From NCBI RefSeq assembly GCF_014648675.1, contig NZ_BMRO01000002.1, positions 46,256 through 110,255 on the forward strand: a stretch of DNA of 64,000 bases, read 5' to 3'. The position numbers and the translations under genes were made by a program. Of this stretch, positions 33,113 through 41,618 are shown piece by piece. The notes below the pieces were generated by a model. The model was not told the DNA's origin, ran no database searches, and saw nothing but the letters and a program-made list of their open reading frames with translations. Source of the stretch: Actinomadura livida (GTDB lineage: Bacteria > Actinomycetota > Actinomycetes > Streptosporangiales > Streptosporangiaceae). Numbering within the stretch: the stretch's first letter is position 1; every line of letters begins with the position of its first letter.

Positions 33113-34152
33113 AGGCCGACCTGAAGCCGCGGGTCCTGCGGGCGGGCTCGCTCTCGGTGCGCTGGGAGCCGCGGGCACTGGCCGTGTGCGCGGTGCTGGC
33201 GGCGGTCGCGGCCGGCGCCGCCGTCCTTGTCGTCGGCTCCGGTGAGTTCCCCATCGCACCGCGGGACGTGCTGCTCGCCCTCCTCGGGCAGGGCGACCGC
33301 GCCACCGAGTTCATCGTCACCACCCTGCGGCTGCCGCGCGCCGTCACCGGCCTCCTCGCCGGGCTGGCCTTCGGGCTCAGCGGCGCCGTCTTCCAGAGCA
33401 TCTCCCGCAACCCGCTCGGCAGCCCCGACATCATCGGCTTCACGCAGGGCTCGGCGACGGGCGCGCTGCTGCAGATCCTCGTGCTCGGCGGCGGCGCCGT
33501 CGCCATCACGACCAGCTCGGCGGCGGGCGCCGTGCTGACCGCCCTCGCCGTCTACGCGGTCGCCTACCGCAGGGGCGGCGGCGTCCACGGCGTCCGGCTG
33601 GTGCTCATCGGCGTGGCCGCGGCGGCGATGCTGCAGGCGGCGAACTTCTACCTGCTCACCCGCGCGGAGCTGCGCGAGGGGTACGAGGCCGCGTTCTGGC
33701 TGACCGGCAGCCTGAACGGGCGGGACTGGAGCCAGGCCGTCCCGCTCGGCATCGCGCTGGCCGTCCTCGTCCCGGCGGCGCTGCTGCTCGCCCGCCCCCT
33801 CGGCATGGGCGAGCTGGGCGACGACACCGCGCGGGCCCTCGGCGTGCCCGTCCAGCGGACGCGGGCGCTGCTCACGGCCGCCGGCGTCGGCCTCGTCGCC
33901 GCCGCGACGGCCGCGGTGGGGCCGGTCCCGTTCGTCGCGCTCGTCGCGCCGCAGCTCGCCAGGCGGCTGACCCGGCGCCCCGGCGCGCAGCTGCTGCCGG
34001 CCGCGCTCACCGGCGCCGCGCTGCTGGCCGCGTCCGACCTCGTCTCACTCCACCTGCCGGTCGCGATGCCCGTCGGCATCGTCACCGGCGTCCTCGGCGG
34101 CGTCTACCTGGCGTGGCTGCTGTCGGCGACCGCGCGGAAGGGGACGACGTGA
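33109..34152 (+). CDS. Iron-siderophore ABC importer permease (FecCD family), second subunit
   Basis: A 347-residue FecCD permease that should form a heterodimer with the preceding one. It has LRLPRAVTGLLAGLAFGLSG, QSISRNPLGSPDIIGFTQGS and GPVPFVALVAPQLARRL. The GTG at 33109 overlaps the upstream stop. An ATP-binding subunit gene normally comes next, but only 34 nt separate this stop from a convergent exporter gene, so the ATPase must be encoded elsewhere. Confidence 0.92.
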   Translation: MKADLKPRVLRAGSLSVRWEPRALAVCAVLAAVAAGAAVLVVGSGEFPIAPRDVLLALLGQGDRATEFIVTTLRLPRAVTGLLAGLAFGLSGAVFQSISRNPLGSPDIIGFTQGSATGALLQILVLGGGAVAITTSSAAGAVLTALAVYAVAYRRGGGVHGVRLVLIGVAAAAMLQAANFYLLTRAELREGYEAAFWLTGSLNGRDWSQAVPLGIALAVLVPAALLLARPLGMGELGDDTARALGVPVQRTRALLTAAGVGLVAAATAAVGPVPFVALVAPQLARRLTRRPGAQLLPAALTGAALLAASDLVSLHLPVAMPVGIVTGVLGGVYLAWLLSATARKGTT

Positions 34153-34186
34153 CCGGACCTGGCGGGCCCGGCGGGCGCCGGCGCCG

Positions 34187-35431
34187 TCAGCCCGGCTTCG
34201 GGTCCGGACGCAGCGTCGCGGTCCGCAGGCCGGTGAGGGTGACGGCCAGCGCGAGCGCGAGCACGGCGCTGACCGTCCCGTAGACCACGATCGCGGCGCC
34301 CGGAGCCAGGTAACGGCCCATGGCCCCCGCCCCCAGTGCCCCGATGGCGCCGCCACCGGTCTCCTGCGCGGCCCACAGCGCGTTCACGCGCCCCAGGTGG
34401 GAGTCAGGCGTATGGGACTGGATCAGCCCGTACCGCAGGATCTCCTCGACCGACTCCACGAACCCGTACGCGAACAGGATCGTGACCGCCAGCGCCGGAT
34501 GCCGGGCCAGGCCGAGGCACGCCAGCGCGGCGAAGCCGGCGACGGACGCGACGAGCAGCGCCATGCCCGGCGCCCGCACCGTCCCGGCCCACCCGCTCGT
34601 GACGGACGCGAGCACAGCACCGCACGCGGGAGCGGCGAACAGCAACCCGACCGTGGTGGCGCCGCCGTCCAGGCTCTGCGTCGCGAACGCGGGCATCAGC
34701 ACCGGAATGCCGCCCGCGACCATGAACAGCGTCCCGAGCAGCATGAGCGAGCCGACGACCCGGTGCGAGACCACGAAGCGGAACCCGTCCCCGATGGCCC
34801 GCAGCGGGTTCTCGCCCTCGTTCACCACCTCCGGGCGCAGCGGCGGGAGCCGCGTCAGGAGCGCGATCGTGCCGAGCGTCCCGGCAGCCGCGGCCGCGTA
34901 GTTCCACCCGACCCCGAACCCCGCCACCACGAGCCCGCCGAGCGCGGGCGAGACCATCGACCCGAGCCGCACGGTCAGCGCGTTGAGCGCCCCCGCCGCG
35001 ACGAGCTTGTCCGGCGCGACCAGCGCCGGCGTCGCGGCCAGCAGGGCGGTGACGCTGACCCCGGTGGCGAGCCCGTCCCACGCCGCCAGCAGATAGACGG
35101 CGGCGACGGACGGGGCCGGCAGGAACGCGTTGAGCGCCAGCAGCGCGAACCCGATCCCCGCGGCGGTCCGCGCCCGCAGCATCAGGCGCCGCCGGTCGTA
35201 CCGGTCGGCCAGCACCCCGCCCCACAGGAACCCGGCGAGCAGCGCGAACCCCTCGGCCCCGGCGACGGCGCCGACGTGCACCGTCGACCCGGTCAGCGCG
35301 TAGACCTGCAGGGGGACCGCCACCGCCAGCATGCCGATCCCGAAGACCGAAACCGTGCGCGCCACGAACACGTCCCGGAACGCCTTGCTGTCCCGCAGGG
35401 GGCTGACGTCCATGGCCACACGCCGCAGCAT
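34187..35431 (-). CDS. MFS exporter, EntS-like (putative siderophore export)
   Basis: A 414-residue major facilitator with about twelve membrane helices. The loop 2-3 signature is GGVLADRYDRRRLMLRART, and the N-terminus (LRDSKAFRDVFVARTVSVFG) resembles enterobactin exporter EntS. The ATG at 35431 has AGGAGA 10 nt upstream; the longer open frame to 35545 has no good site. It is divergent from an iron-siderophore binding protein across a strong IdeR box, so export of a siderophore is the best guess; a drug exporter is the alternative. Confidence 0.8.
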   Translation of the reverse strand: MLRRVAMDVSPLRDSKAFRDVFVARTVSVFGIGMLAVAVPLQVYALTGSTVHVGAVAGAEGFALLAGFLWGGVLADRYDRRRLMLRARTAAGIGFALLALNAFLPAPSVAAVYLLAAWDGLATGVSVTALLAATPALVAPDKLVAAGALNALTVRLGSMVSPALGGLVVAGFGVGWNYAAAAAGTLGTIALLTRLPPLRPEVVNEGENPLRAIGDGFRFVVSHRVVGSLMLLGTLFMVAGGIPVLMPAFATQSLDGGATTVGLLFAAPACGAVLASVTSGWAGTVRAPGMALLVASVAGFAALACLGLARHPALAVTILFAYGFVESVEEILRYGLIQSHTPDSHLGRVNALWAAQETGGGAIGALGAGAMGRYLAPGAAIVVYGTVSAVLALALAVTLTGLRTATLRPDPKPG

Positions 35432-35565
35432 TACCGGGGTTCTCCTCTGCCGATGATCGATCGAGGGGAGCCTAGCCCCGGCTGATCTGCGGTGAGAGGG
35501 CGGCCCGGCGCGGCGGACGGGGCCCGGGCCCGTGAGCCGGGTCATGCGATCAGGATCTTGAAGAT

Positions 35566-35584
35566 TTAGGTGAGGCTAACCTAA
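35566..35584. promoter_or_regulatory. IdeR/DmdR iron box between exporter and binding-protein genes
   Basis: TTAGGTGAGGCTAACCTAA matches the 19-bp IdeR consensus at 18 positions. It lies 45 nt before the binding-protein ATG and 134 nt before the divergent exporter, and could repress both under iron-replete conditions. Confidence 0.92.
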
Positions 35585-35629
35585 GATCACGCCGACCATA
35601 AATATGATTCTGGAAGGCCCGGTCCTCTT

Positions 35630-36646
35630 ATGCGCACCATGATGCGGCGTGCCGCCATTACCGCGGCGCTCGTCCTCAGCCTGGGTACGGCCGCCGCGTG
35701 CGGCGACGACGAACCGGCGGGGGAGGGCGCCGGCGGGGCGGGCGGCGGGGCCTTCCCCGTGACGGTCACGCACAAGCTCGGCACCGCCACGATCGAGTCC
35801 GAGCCGAAGCGGATCGTCGCGCTGGGGGAGATCGACCAGGACGTGCTGCTCGCGCTCGGCGTCACGCCCGTCGGCATGGCCGAGCTGACCGGCGTGCAGG
35901 ACGACGGGCTCGCCCCCTGGAACGCTCCGAAGATCACCGGTGCGCGGCCCAAGCTGCTGAAGGCGGGCGAGGCCGGGCACAACCTGGAGGAGGTCGCGGC
36001 GCTGCGGCCCGACCTGATCCTGGCCGCCGGCGACTTCTACATCGACAAGGAGTACGAGAAGCTCTCCAAGCTCGCGCCGACCGTCGCGTACGAGACCGGG
36101 CCCGCCGAGGACGCGTGGCAGCAGATCACCCTCCAGGTCGCCAAGGCCATCGGCCGGCCCGACGACGGCAGGGAGCTGGTCGGCAAAGTGGACGGCCAGA
36201 TCGCCCAGGTCAAGGAGAAGCACCCCGAGCTGAAGGGCCGGACGTTCGCGTTCACCAGCGTCTTCCCGAACGGGAACATCGCGGTGATGAAGTCCCGCGA
36301 GGACACCAGCGCCAAGCTGCTCGGCCAGTTCGGGATGGAGCTGCCCGAGTCGCTGGAGAGGCTCCCCGGTGACGGTTTCGCCGCCGAGCTCAGCATGGAG
36401 AAGATCTCGGTGCTCGACGTGGACGTGCTGATCAGCCACCACAACGACGACCCGGCCACGAAGAAGCGGATCGAGGAGAGCAAGCTGTTCGCCGACCTGG
36501 CGGTCGTCGAGCGCGGCTCCTACGTGCCGGTCAGCCTCCAGGAGTTCTGGCCGCTGCGCACGCCGACCCCGCTGTCGGTTCCCCACCTGATCGAGCAGGT
36601 CGTCCCGAAGATCGCCGCGGCCGCGGCCAAGGCCGAGTCCGCCTGA
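35630..36646 (+). CDS. Iron-siderophore ABC importer substrate-binding lipoprotein (FepB-like)
   Basis: A 338-residue cluster-8 binding protein. The signal peptide ends in lipobox GTAAAC (Cys24), then a Gly-rich spacer, then two lobes joined by a long helix. Motifs include KRIVALGEIDQDVLLALGV and LEEVAALRPDLILAAGDFY. ATG 35630 is preceded by GGAAGG at about 10 nt; ATG 35639 is possible. It supplies ligand to the two FecCD permeases, which lie on the same strand but on the far side of the exporter gene. Confidence 0.92.
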   Translation: MRTMMRRAAITAALVLSLGTAAACGDDEPAGEGAGGAGGGAFPVTVTHKLGTATIESEPKRIVALGEIDQDVLLALGVTPVGMAELTGVQDDGLAPWNAPKITGARPKLLKAGEAGHNLEEVAALRPDLILAAGDFYIDKEYEKLSKLAPTVAYETGPAEDAWQQITLQVAKAIGRPDDGRELVGKVDGQIAQVKEKHPELKGRTFAFTSVFPNGNIAVMKSREDTSAKLLGQFGMELPESLERLPGDGFAAELSMEKISVLDVDVLISHHNDDPATKKRIEESKLFADLAVVERGSYVPVSLQEFWPLRTPTPLSVPHLIEQVVPKIAAAAAKAESA

Positions 36647-36664
36647 ACCCGGCTGAGCGCGCCT

Positions 36665-36700
36665 GAGCACGGCGGGGTCCGGCCGGACCCCGCCGTGCTC
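36665..36700. terminator. Bidirectional terminator between convergent genes
   Basis: A perfect 36-bp palindrome: GAGCACGGCGGGGTCCGG (36665-36682) against CCGGACCCCGCCGTGCTC. It fills the gap between the binding-protein stop and the stop of the minus-strand esterase, so it serves both. Confidence 0.85.
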
Positions 36701-36703
36701 GGC

Positions 36704-37573
36704 TCAGGCCGTCTTGGGCAGCGACGGGCGGGCGGTGAAGAAGTCGAGCATCAGGCCGCTGGCGTAACCGGGCCACTCGTGGCCGCCCTGCTGCTCCGTG
36801 CAGAGCGCGACGACGCGCGGTCCGGGGCCGGTGCCGACGCAGCCGTCCGGGCCGCCGGTCACCGGCCACGACAGCGCGGGCAGCCGGTTCAGCCACCGCC
36901 AGTACTCCATGGTGACCTGGACGGAGAAGAACGGGAACTCCACGCCCGCGTCCATGTTCCCGCCGCCGTGGTAGGGGACGGACGGATCCCAGGTCCCGTG
37001 GAACGCCAGCACCGACGTGGGGTGGGCGGGCGTGCAGCCGATGGCGAGGGCGCCCGACACCACCGCGATGCCGGCGACCCTCGCCGAGCGCTCGCACGCG
37101 TAGCGGTAGGCCATGCCGCCGCCGTTGGAGAACCCGGTCACGAAGACCCGGCGCGGGTCGGCCACGCGCTGCTCCACCAGCGTGTCGATCAGCTCGTCGA
37201 GGAACGCGACGTCGTCGACCCCGGCCCAGCGGGCGAACCAGCAGCACGCCCCCGCGTTCCACGTGCCGAGGAGGCCCTCGGGGTAGGCGACGGCGTAGCC
37301 GGCCTCGTCGGCGGCCTCGTCCAGGCCGCTCTGCCTGCGGACGTACTCCGGATCGTTCAGGCCGCCGTGGAGCGCCACGACGAGCGGCACCGGCTCGCGC
37401 GGCCTCCGTTCCGGCGGGAGGTGCAGGAGGTAGGGGCGGTTCCAGTCGCCCATGGCGATCGTGTGCTCGGACGTTCCTGGAGCGTCGTCGGACGCCCCGG
37501 CGGGCAGGGGGTGGGCGCCGAGCGTCGCGAGAAGGGTCGCGACGATCGTCGCCGCCCGCGCGGCGATCTTCAT
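36704..37573 (-). CDS. Secreted LpqC/PHB-depolymerase-type esterase
   Basis: A 289-residue secreted alpha/beta hydrolase. Signal peptide about 1-27. The catalytic triad is readable: Ser149 in VTGFSNGGGMAY, Asp196 in FHGTWDPSVPY, His265 in QGGHEWPGY; the oxyanion region is LVVALHGG. This matches the polyhydroxybutyrate depolymerase/feruloyl esterase family (esterase D, LpqC). In a plant-polymer degrader a feruloyl or acetyl-xylan esterase is as plausible as a PHB depolymerase. An AT-rich inverted repeat (37622-37645) lies upstream. Confidence 0.85.
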   Translation of the reverse strand: MKIAARAATIVATLLATLGAHPLPAGASDDAPGTSEHTIAMGDWNRPYLLHLPPERRPREPVPLVVALHGGLNDPEYVRRQSGLDEAADEAGYAVAYPEGLLGTWNAGACCWFARWAGVDDVAFLDELIDTLVEQRVADPRRVFVTGFSNGGGMAYRYACERSARVAGIAVVSGALAIGCTPAHPTSVLAFHGTWDPSVPYHGGGNMDAGVEFPFFSVQVTMEYWRWLNRLPALSWPVTGGPDGCVGTGPGPRVVALCTEQQGGHEWPGYASGLMLDFFTARPSLPKTA

Positions 37574-38033
37574 AGCGCAGATCTAACGCGCGCGGCGCCG
37601 CCGCCGCTACGTACGCGCGCGCACAAAAACCGAGTTCGTTTTGTGGTCTGATGTACAGCTTGCCCACGTTCCGGCACGTCGCTGCGATTTCGCCCTCTGC
37701 AGCCCGGTGTCGCCCCCGTCCGAGGGGCGCGGCTGGGACACTGGTCCCCGGAACCGGTGCCGGGACGCGCGCCCTGGCGGGCCATGGGCGGCACCGGCCG
37801 AACGGCGGCGTGCGTGACGCATCACGGCGCGCGGGCGCTGTGCATGGTGAGCCGGAGGCGTGGCGGTGCCGGCGGGCCGTGTGCAGGAGGGGGGTCCGCG
37901 CGTCAGCCGCACGCGCCGGCGACCTGCCGGCGGGCCGGAGGGCCTCGCGGCGCCGGGGCGGACGCCGCGGGGCCGTCCCGCCCGCCGGCCGGGGACGGTC
38001 CGCGCGCTGCGGGCCGTCCATCCCGGACCGTTG
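37574..38033. other. Large intergenic region without a recognised gene
   Basis: The gap from the esterase start to the MaoC start is 526 nt, unusually long here. Near its left end CACAAAA (37622-37628) and TTTTGTG (37639-37645) form a 7-bp inverted repeat in an AT-rich patch, likely an esterase promoter or operator. From 37650 to 38033 open frames exist on both strands but are Arg/Gly/Pro-rich and match no family I know. Confidence 0.6.
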
Positions 38034-38053
38034 CATACCAACCGGTCGGTATG
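38034..38053. promoter_or_regulatory. Candidate TetR operator upstream of the MaoC gene
   Basis: CATACCAACCGGTCGGTATG is a 20-bp palindrome with one mismatched pair (positions 7 and 14), 46 nt upstream of the MaoC ATG. The ACCNACCGGTNGGT core is typical of TetR-family sites, and a TetR gene lies just past MaoC. Confidence 0.75.
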
Positions 38054-38099
38054 TTGAGATCTGAGGGTCACGGCAGGTGTCTTTCACGGAGGTCGCGGG

Positions 38100-38552
38100 A
38101 TGCGGACGTTCAGCGGAGTGGACGAGCTGGAGAAGGCCGTCGGCGGTCACCTGGGCCACAGCGAGTGGCACACGATCACGCAGGAGCGGGTCGACCTGTT
38201 CGCCGACGCGACCGGCGACCACCAGTGGATCCACGTCGACGCCGAGCGGGCGGCGCGGGGCCCCTTCGGCGGGACGATCGCGCACGGCTACCTGACGCTG
38301 TCGCTGCTCCCCATGCTCGCGTCCGAGATCTACCGGGTCGAGGGCCTGTCGATGGGCGTCAACTACGGCTCGGACAAGGTCCGCTTCCCCGCGCCGGTGC
38401 CGGTCGGCTCGCGCATCCGCGCGGGCGCCGAGCTGCTGTCGCTGGAGCGGGGGCCGGCCGGGGCGCGCGCCAAGGTCCGCGTGACGATCGAGCGCGAGGG
38501 GGGCGACAAGCCCGTCTGCGTCGCCGAGATCCTCTCCCTGCTGGTCGAGTGA
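38100..38552 (+). CDS. MaoC-like (R)-enoyl-CoA hydratase
   Basis: A 150-residue single hot-dog-fold hydratase. The catalytic Asp and His are in LFADATGDHQWIHVD, followed by GPFGGTIAHGYLTLSLL; this is the overlapping R-hydratase motif. It adds water to trans-2-enoyl-CoA. ATG 38100 has GGAGG about 7 nt upstream. It is convergent with a TetR regulator (9-nt gap), and the palindrome at 38034 sits in its promoter. Confidence 0.9.
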   Translation: MRTFSGVDELEKAVGGHLGHSEWHTITQERVDLFADATGDHQWIHVDAERAARGPFGGTIAHGYLTLSLLPMLASEIYRVEGLSMGVNYGSDKVRFPAPVPVGSRIRAGAELLSLERGPAGARAKVRVTIEREGGDKPVCVAEILSLLVE

Positions 38553-38561
38553 CCCGCCCGG

Positions 38562-39164
38562 TCAGTTCCTGAGGCCGTTCAGGAAGAGATCGACGTAGTG
38601 CTCGCTGATGGCGGCCGTGTCGAGGGGGCCGTCCTGGCGGTACCAGGTGCCGATCTGGTGGACGGTGCCGAAGAAGAAGTGCACCGCGATGCCGGCGGGC
38701 GTGCGGCCGCGGAACGCGCCCTCGCGCTGGCCCTCCTCGACGAGGGCGCGGAAGCGCTCGTGGTAGCGGCGGCGCTCGGCCCGGACGGCCTCGCGGTGGT
38801 CGCGGGACAGCAGGTGTGTGGAGCGGAAGAAGACGGTGAAGTCGTCCAGGTGCCGGAACGAGGTGTCGAGGACGTCGACGGCCGCCGCGCGGAGCCGCTC
38901 ACCCGCGCTGCCGGGGCCGTCCGCGATGCGCTCCAGGCGTGACATCTGCAGCCGCAGGAGCCGGTGGTAGATCTCGTAGAGGAGGTCGTCCTTCGAGCCG
39001 AAGTAGTGGTACATCGCGCCCTTGGTGACGCCCGCCGCGTCCACGATCTCCTGGACCGAGGTGTTCTCGAAGCCCTTCTCGGCGAACATGCGCGTCGCGA
39101 CGGCGAGCAGCCTGCCGGGGAGGGGCAGGTCGCCGGTGGCCTCGTGCGCGGGCGCCCGCGTCAT
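38562..39164 (-). CDS. TetR-family regulator (fatty-acid/CoA type)
   Basis: A 200-residue TetR regulator. The helix-turn-helix is TSVQEIVDAAGVTKGAMYHYFGSKDDLLYEIY; the C-terminal domain is of the TetR_C_33/KstR2-like kind (FRSTHLLSRDHREAVRAERRRY). It is convergent with the MaoC hydratase and probably binds the palindrome at 38034-38053, responding to an acyl-CoA (inferred). Confidence 0.9.
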   Translation of the reverse strand: MTRAPAHEATGDLPLPGRLLAVATRMFAEKGFENTSVQEIVDAAGVTKGAMYHYFGSKDDLLYEIYHRLLRLQMSRLERIADGPGSAGERLRAAAVDVLDTSFRHLDDFTVFFRSTHLLSRDHREAVRAERRRYHERFRALVEEGQREGAFRGRTPAGIAVHFFFGTVHQIGTWYRQDGPLDTAAISEHYVDLFLNGLRN

Positions 39165-39300
39165 GCTCTGCCTCCGTCCGGGATCGGCCGGAGTGTCCCT
39201 CCGACCCCGGCGCGGCGCCGACAGCCTACCGGCAGGCGGGGCGGCCCGCCGCCGCGCCCGACCCGGCGGCCCGCCCGGTCGCGGGGCTCGCCGGCGGGGG

Positions 39301-40062
39301 TCACGCCCGGATGATCTCCGGTCCCGCGGCGGCCAGGTCGGCGGCCAGGTCGGTGTCCAGTCCGGTGTCGGTGATGAGCACGTCGATGTCGGCCAGCCCG
39401 GCGAACCGCACCAGGTGGTCGTGCCCGATCTTGGTGCGGTCCGCCAGCAGCACCCGGCGCCGCGACGAGGCGATCATCGCCCGCTTCACCGCGGCCTCGG
39501 CCTGGTCGGAGGTGGTCAGCCCGCGCTCGGCCGAGCAGCCGTTGGTCGCCATGAACGCGACGTCCACCCACAGGTCGGCCAGCGGGCGCAGCACCCAGTC
39601 GTCCACGGTGGCGAGCGTCCGGGCGCGCACCCGCCCGCCGAGGATGATCACGGTGAGGTTGGGGCGGGCGGCCAGCACCGAGGCGTGCGGCGGCGAGTTC
39701 ACGATCACGGTCAGCTCGCGGTCGGCCGGCAGCAGCTGGACGAACCGCGCGGTGGTCGTGCCGGCGTCCACGATGATCGAGCCCTCGTCGGGCAGTTCCG
39801 CCAGCGCGGCCTTGGCGATGCGCTGCTTCTCCTCGGTCATCACGGCGTCCCGCGCCGCGAGCTCCGGCTCGAAGCCGAGCCGCTCGACCGGCATCGCGCC
39901 GCCGTGCACGCGCCGGACCGTCCCGGCCCGCTCCAGGACGGTCAGGTCGCGGCGGATCGTCTCGGTGGTGACCGAGAACTCCTCGGCCAGCGCGACCACG
40001 TCCACCCGGCCCTTGGAGCGCGCCAGCGCGAGGATCGCCTGCTGTCGTTCTTCGGCGTACAT
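39301..40062 (-). CDS. DeoR-family regulator of the sugar PTS operon
   Basis: A 253-residue DeoR/GlpR regulator. The N-terminal helix-turn-helix is MYAEERQQAILALARSKGRV with TTETIRRDLTVLERAG; the sugar-phosphate domain has IIVDAGTTTARFVQLLP and LLADRTKIG. It is the last gene of the operon, 30 nt after ptsI. By family analogy it senses a sugar phosphate such as fructose-1-phosphate. The direct repeats 31 bp apart upstream of the PfkB kinase (45716-45754) are candidate sites. Confidence 0.88.
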   Translation of the reverse strand: MYAEERQQAILALARSKGRVDVVALAEEFSVTTETIRRDLTVLERAGTVRRVHGGAMPVERLGFEPELAARDAVMTEEKQRIAKAALAELPDEGSIIVDAGTTTARFVQLLPADRELTVIVNSPPHASVLAARPNLTVIILGGRVRARTLATVDDWVLRPLADLWVDVAFMATNGCSAERGLTTSDQAEAAVKRAMIASSRRRVLLADRTKIGHDHLVRFAGLADIDVLITDTGLDTDLAADLAAAGPEIIRA

Positions 40063-40092
40063 GACCGTCGCCCCACCCGTCCCGTCGCGCTC

Positions 40093-41325
40093 CTAACCGC
40101 CTCCATTGTGGTGGGCCAGGGCCAGTCCGCGCGCCTCGGCCGGGCCGTCGGCGGCCAGCACCCGCTCGGCCAGGTCCGCGCACTCGCCGAACGTGCGCCG
40201 CAGCAGCGCGGCGCGCACGGCGGGCAGCGCGCGCGGCGCCATCGACAGCCGGGTCACGCCGAGCCCGGCCAGCACGGGGGCGAGGAGCGGGTCGGCGGCC
40301 GCCTCGCCGCAGACCCCGACGGACTTGCCCGCGGCGCCGCCCGCCTCCGCGCAGCGGGCGACCAGGTCGAGGACGGCGGGCTGCCACGGGTCGAGCAGCT
40401 CCGGGACGTCGCTGCTCTGCCGGTCGGCCGCGAGGGTGTACTGGCTGAGGTCGTTCGTGCCGATGCTGAGGAACTCCGCCTCGCGCAGGATCCGCGCGGC
40501 CCGCAGCGCGGCGGACGGCACCTCGATCATGACGCCGGCCACGGGCAGCCCGCGGTCGCGGGCGAGCGCGACGAACTCGTCCGCCTCGGCCGGTGTGGAC
40601 ACCATCGGCGCCATGACGGCGACCCGGGCGCGGGTCTCGGCGGCCGCGGCGGCGATGGCCTCCAGCTGGGTGGTGAGGACGTCCGGGCGCCGCCGGGCGA
40701 CGCGGAGGCCGCGGACGCCGAGCGCCGGGTTCGGCTCGTCCGGCATGCGCAGGAACGGCAGCGGCTTGTCGGCGCCCGCGTCCAGCGTCCGGACGACGAC
40801 CGTCCGGTCGCCGGCGGCCGCGAACACCTCCGCGTACGCGGCGGCCTGCTCGTCCGGCCCGGGCTCCTCCCGGCGGCCGAGGAAGAGGAACTCGGTGCGG
40901 AACAGCCCGACGCCCGCGACGTCCGCGAAGTGACCGCCCGCCGCCAGCAGCGCCTGCGCCGCCTCGGCGAACGCGCCGTGCAGGGCGTGGGCCGCGTCCG
41001 CGCCCCGCTCGACACGGCTCCGGACGCCGGCGGCCAGCATCGGGTCCGCGGCCATCGCCGACTGCGCCGCGAGGATCTCCCGGGCCTCCGGCGCCGGCGC
41101 GGCCGCGGCCCGCCGGTCCAGCTCGGCCTCGACCGCCGCCAGGGCGCGCACGGCCCGGCCGGTCTCCGCCTCCGCGTCGGTGACGGCCCGGGGCGGCGGA
41201 AGCTCGGGGGCGGGCCCCATCACCTCCGCCGGCCCCGCCGCCGCGCCCGGGCTGACGCCGAGACCGCGCAGCTCCGCCGCGGGCCGCCGCGGCGGTGCCG
41301 CTTCAGACGGTGCCGCTTCAGACAT
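40093..41325 (-). CDS. ptsI: PTS enzyme I with the phosphohistidine domain missing
   Basis: The PEP-binding C-terminal barrel is complete: GVGLFRTEFLFLGR, VVRTLDAGADKPLPFL, GVMIEVPSAAL, IGTNDLSQYTLAADR and the catalytic Cys in VGVCGEAAADP (about 339). The N-terminus starts normally (LRGLGVSPGAAAGPAEV) with part of the HPr-binding helices. At residues 130-142 the sequence passes directly from AGGHFADVA to GVGLFRTEF. The swivel domain with the phosphorylated His (GGxTSH) is absent, so the protein is 410 residues instead of about 560. The frame is intact. As read, it could bind PEP but not carry phosphate to HPr. It overlaps the HPr gene by 8 nt. Confidence 0.88.
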   Translation of the reverse strand: MSEAAPSEAAPPRRPAAELRGLGVSPGAAAGPAEVMGPAPELPPPRAVTDAEAETGRAVRALAAVEAELDRRAAAAPAPEAREILAAQSAMAADPMLAAGVRSRVERGADAAHALHGAFAEAAQALLAAGGHFADVAGVGLFRTEFLFLGRREEPGPDEQAAAYAEVFAAAGDRTVVVRTLDAGADKPLPFLRMPDEPNPALGVRGLRVARRRPDVLTTQLEAIAAAAAETRARVAVMAPMVSTPAEADEFVALARDRGLPVAGVMIEVPSAALRAARILREAEFLSIGTNDLSQYTLAADRQSSDVPELLDPWQPAVLDLVARCAEAGGAAGKSVGVCGEAAADPLLAPVLAGLGVTRLSMAPRALPAVRAALLRRTFGECADLAERVLAADGPAEARGLALAHHNGGG

Positions 41326-41602
41326 GGTCGGGCTCCTCGGCGTCCAGGTCCCCGGCGAGCAGCTCGGCCAGCTCGTCCAGGACGGCGTCCGCGCCGTCGC
41401 CGTCGGCGGACAGGACCACCTCCGTCCCCTGGGCGGCCCCGAGCGACAGCACGCCGAGGATGCTGCTCGCCGGGACCGGCGCGCGGTCCCCGGCGCGGAT
41501 GGACACCGGGACGGGCTGCTGCGCGGCCCGGTGCACGAAGATCTTCGCGGGGCGGGCGTGCAGGCCCTGCGCCGAGCCGATGATGACGGTGCGTTCGGGC
41601 AC
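41318..41602 (-). CDS. ptsH: Phosphocarrier protein HPr
   Basis: A 94-residue HPr. The phosphorylated His15 is in SAQGLHARPAKIFVHRA and the Ser46/47 region reads ASSILGVLSLGA. It passes phosphate from enzyme I to EIIA. The start is GTG 41602 with a strong AAGGAGG. It lies between the dehydrogenase and ptsI. Because the adjacent enzyme I lacks its own phospho-His, this HPr needs another phosphoryl donor. Confidence 0.93.
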   Translation of the reverse strand: MPERTVIIGSAQGLHARPAKIFVHRAAQQPVPVSIRAGDRAPVPASSILGVLSLGAAQGTEVVLSADGDGADAVLDELAELLAGDLDAEEPDHV

Positions 41603-41618
41603 GGCTGCCTCCTTCGGG

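Noticed and set aside
37651..38064. A 137-codon plus-strand open frame in the esterase-MaoC gap
   Set aside because: Arg/Gly/Ala-rich with no motif and no ribosome site, and it runs through the TetR-like palindrome at 38034-38053.
40527..41015. Search of other frames near ptsI for the missing phosphohistidine domain (frameshift hypothesis)
   Set aside because: None of the overlapping frames contains a GGxTSH motif or swivel-domain sequence, so the loss is a deletion, not a frameshift.
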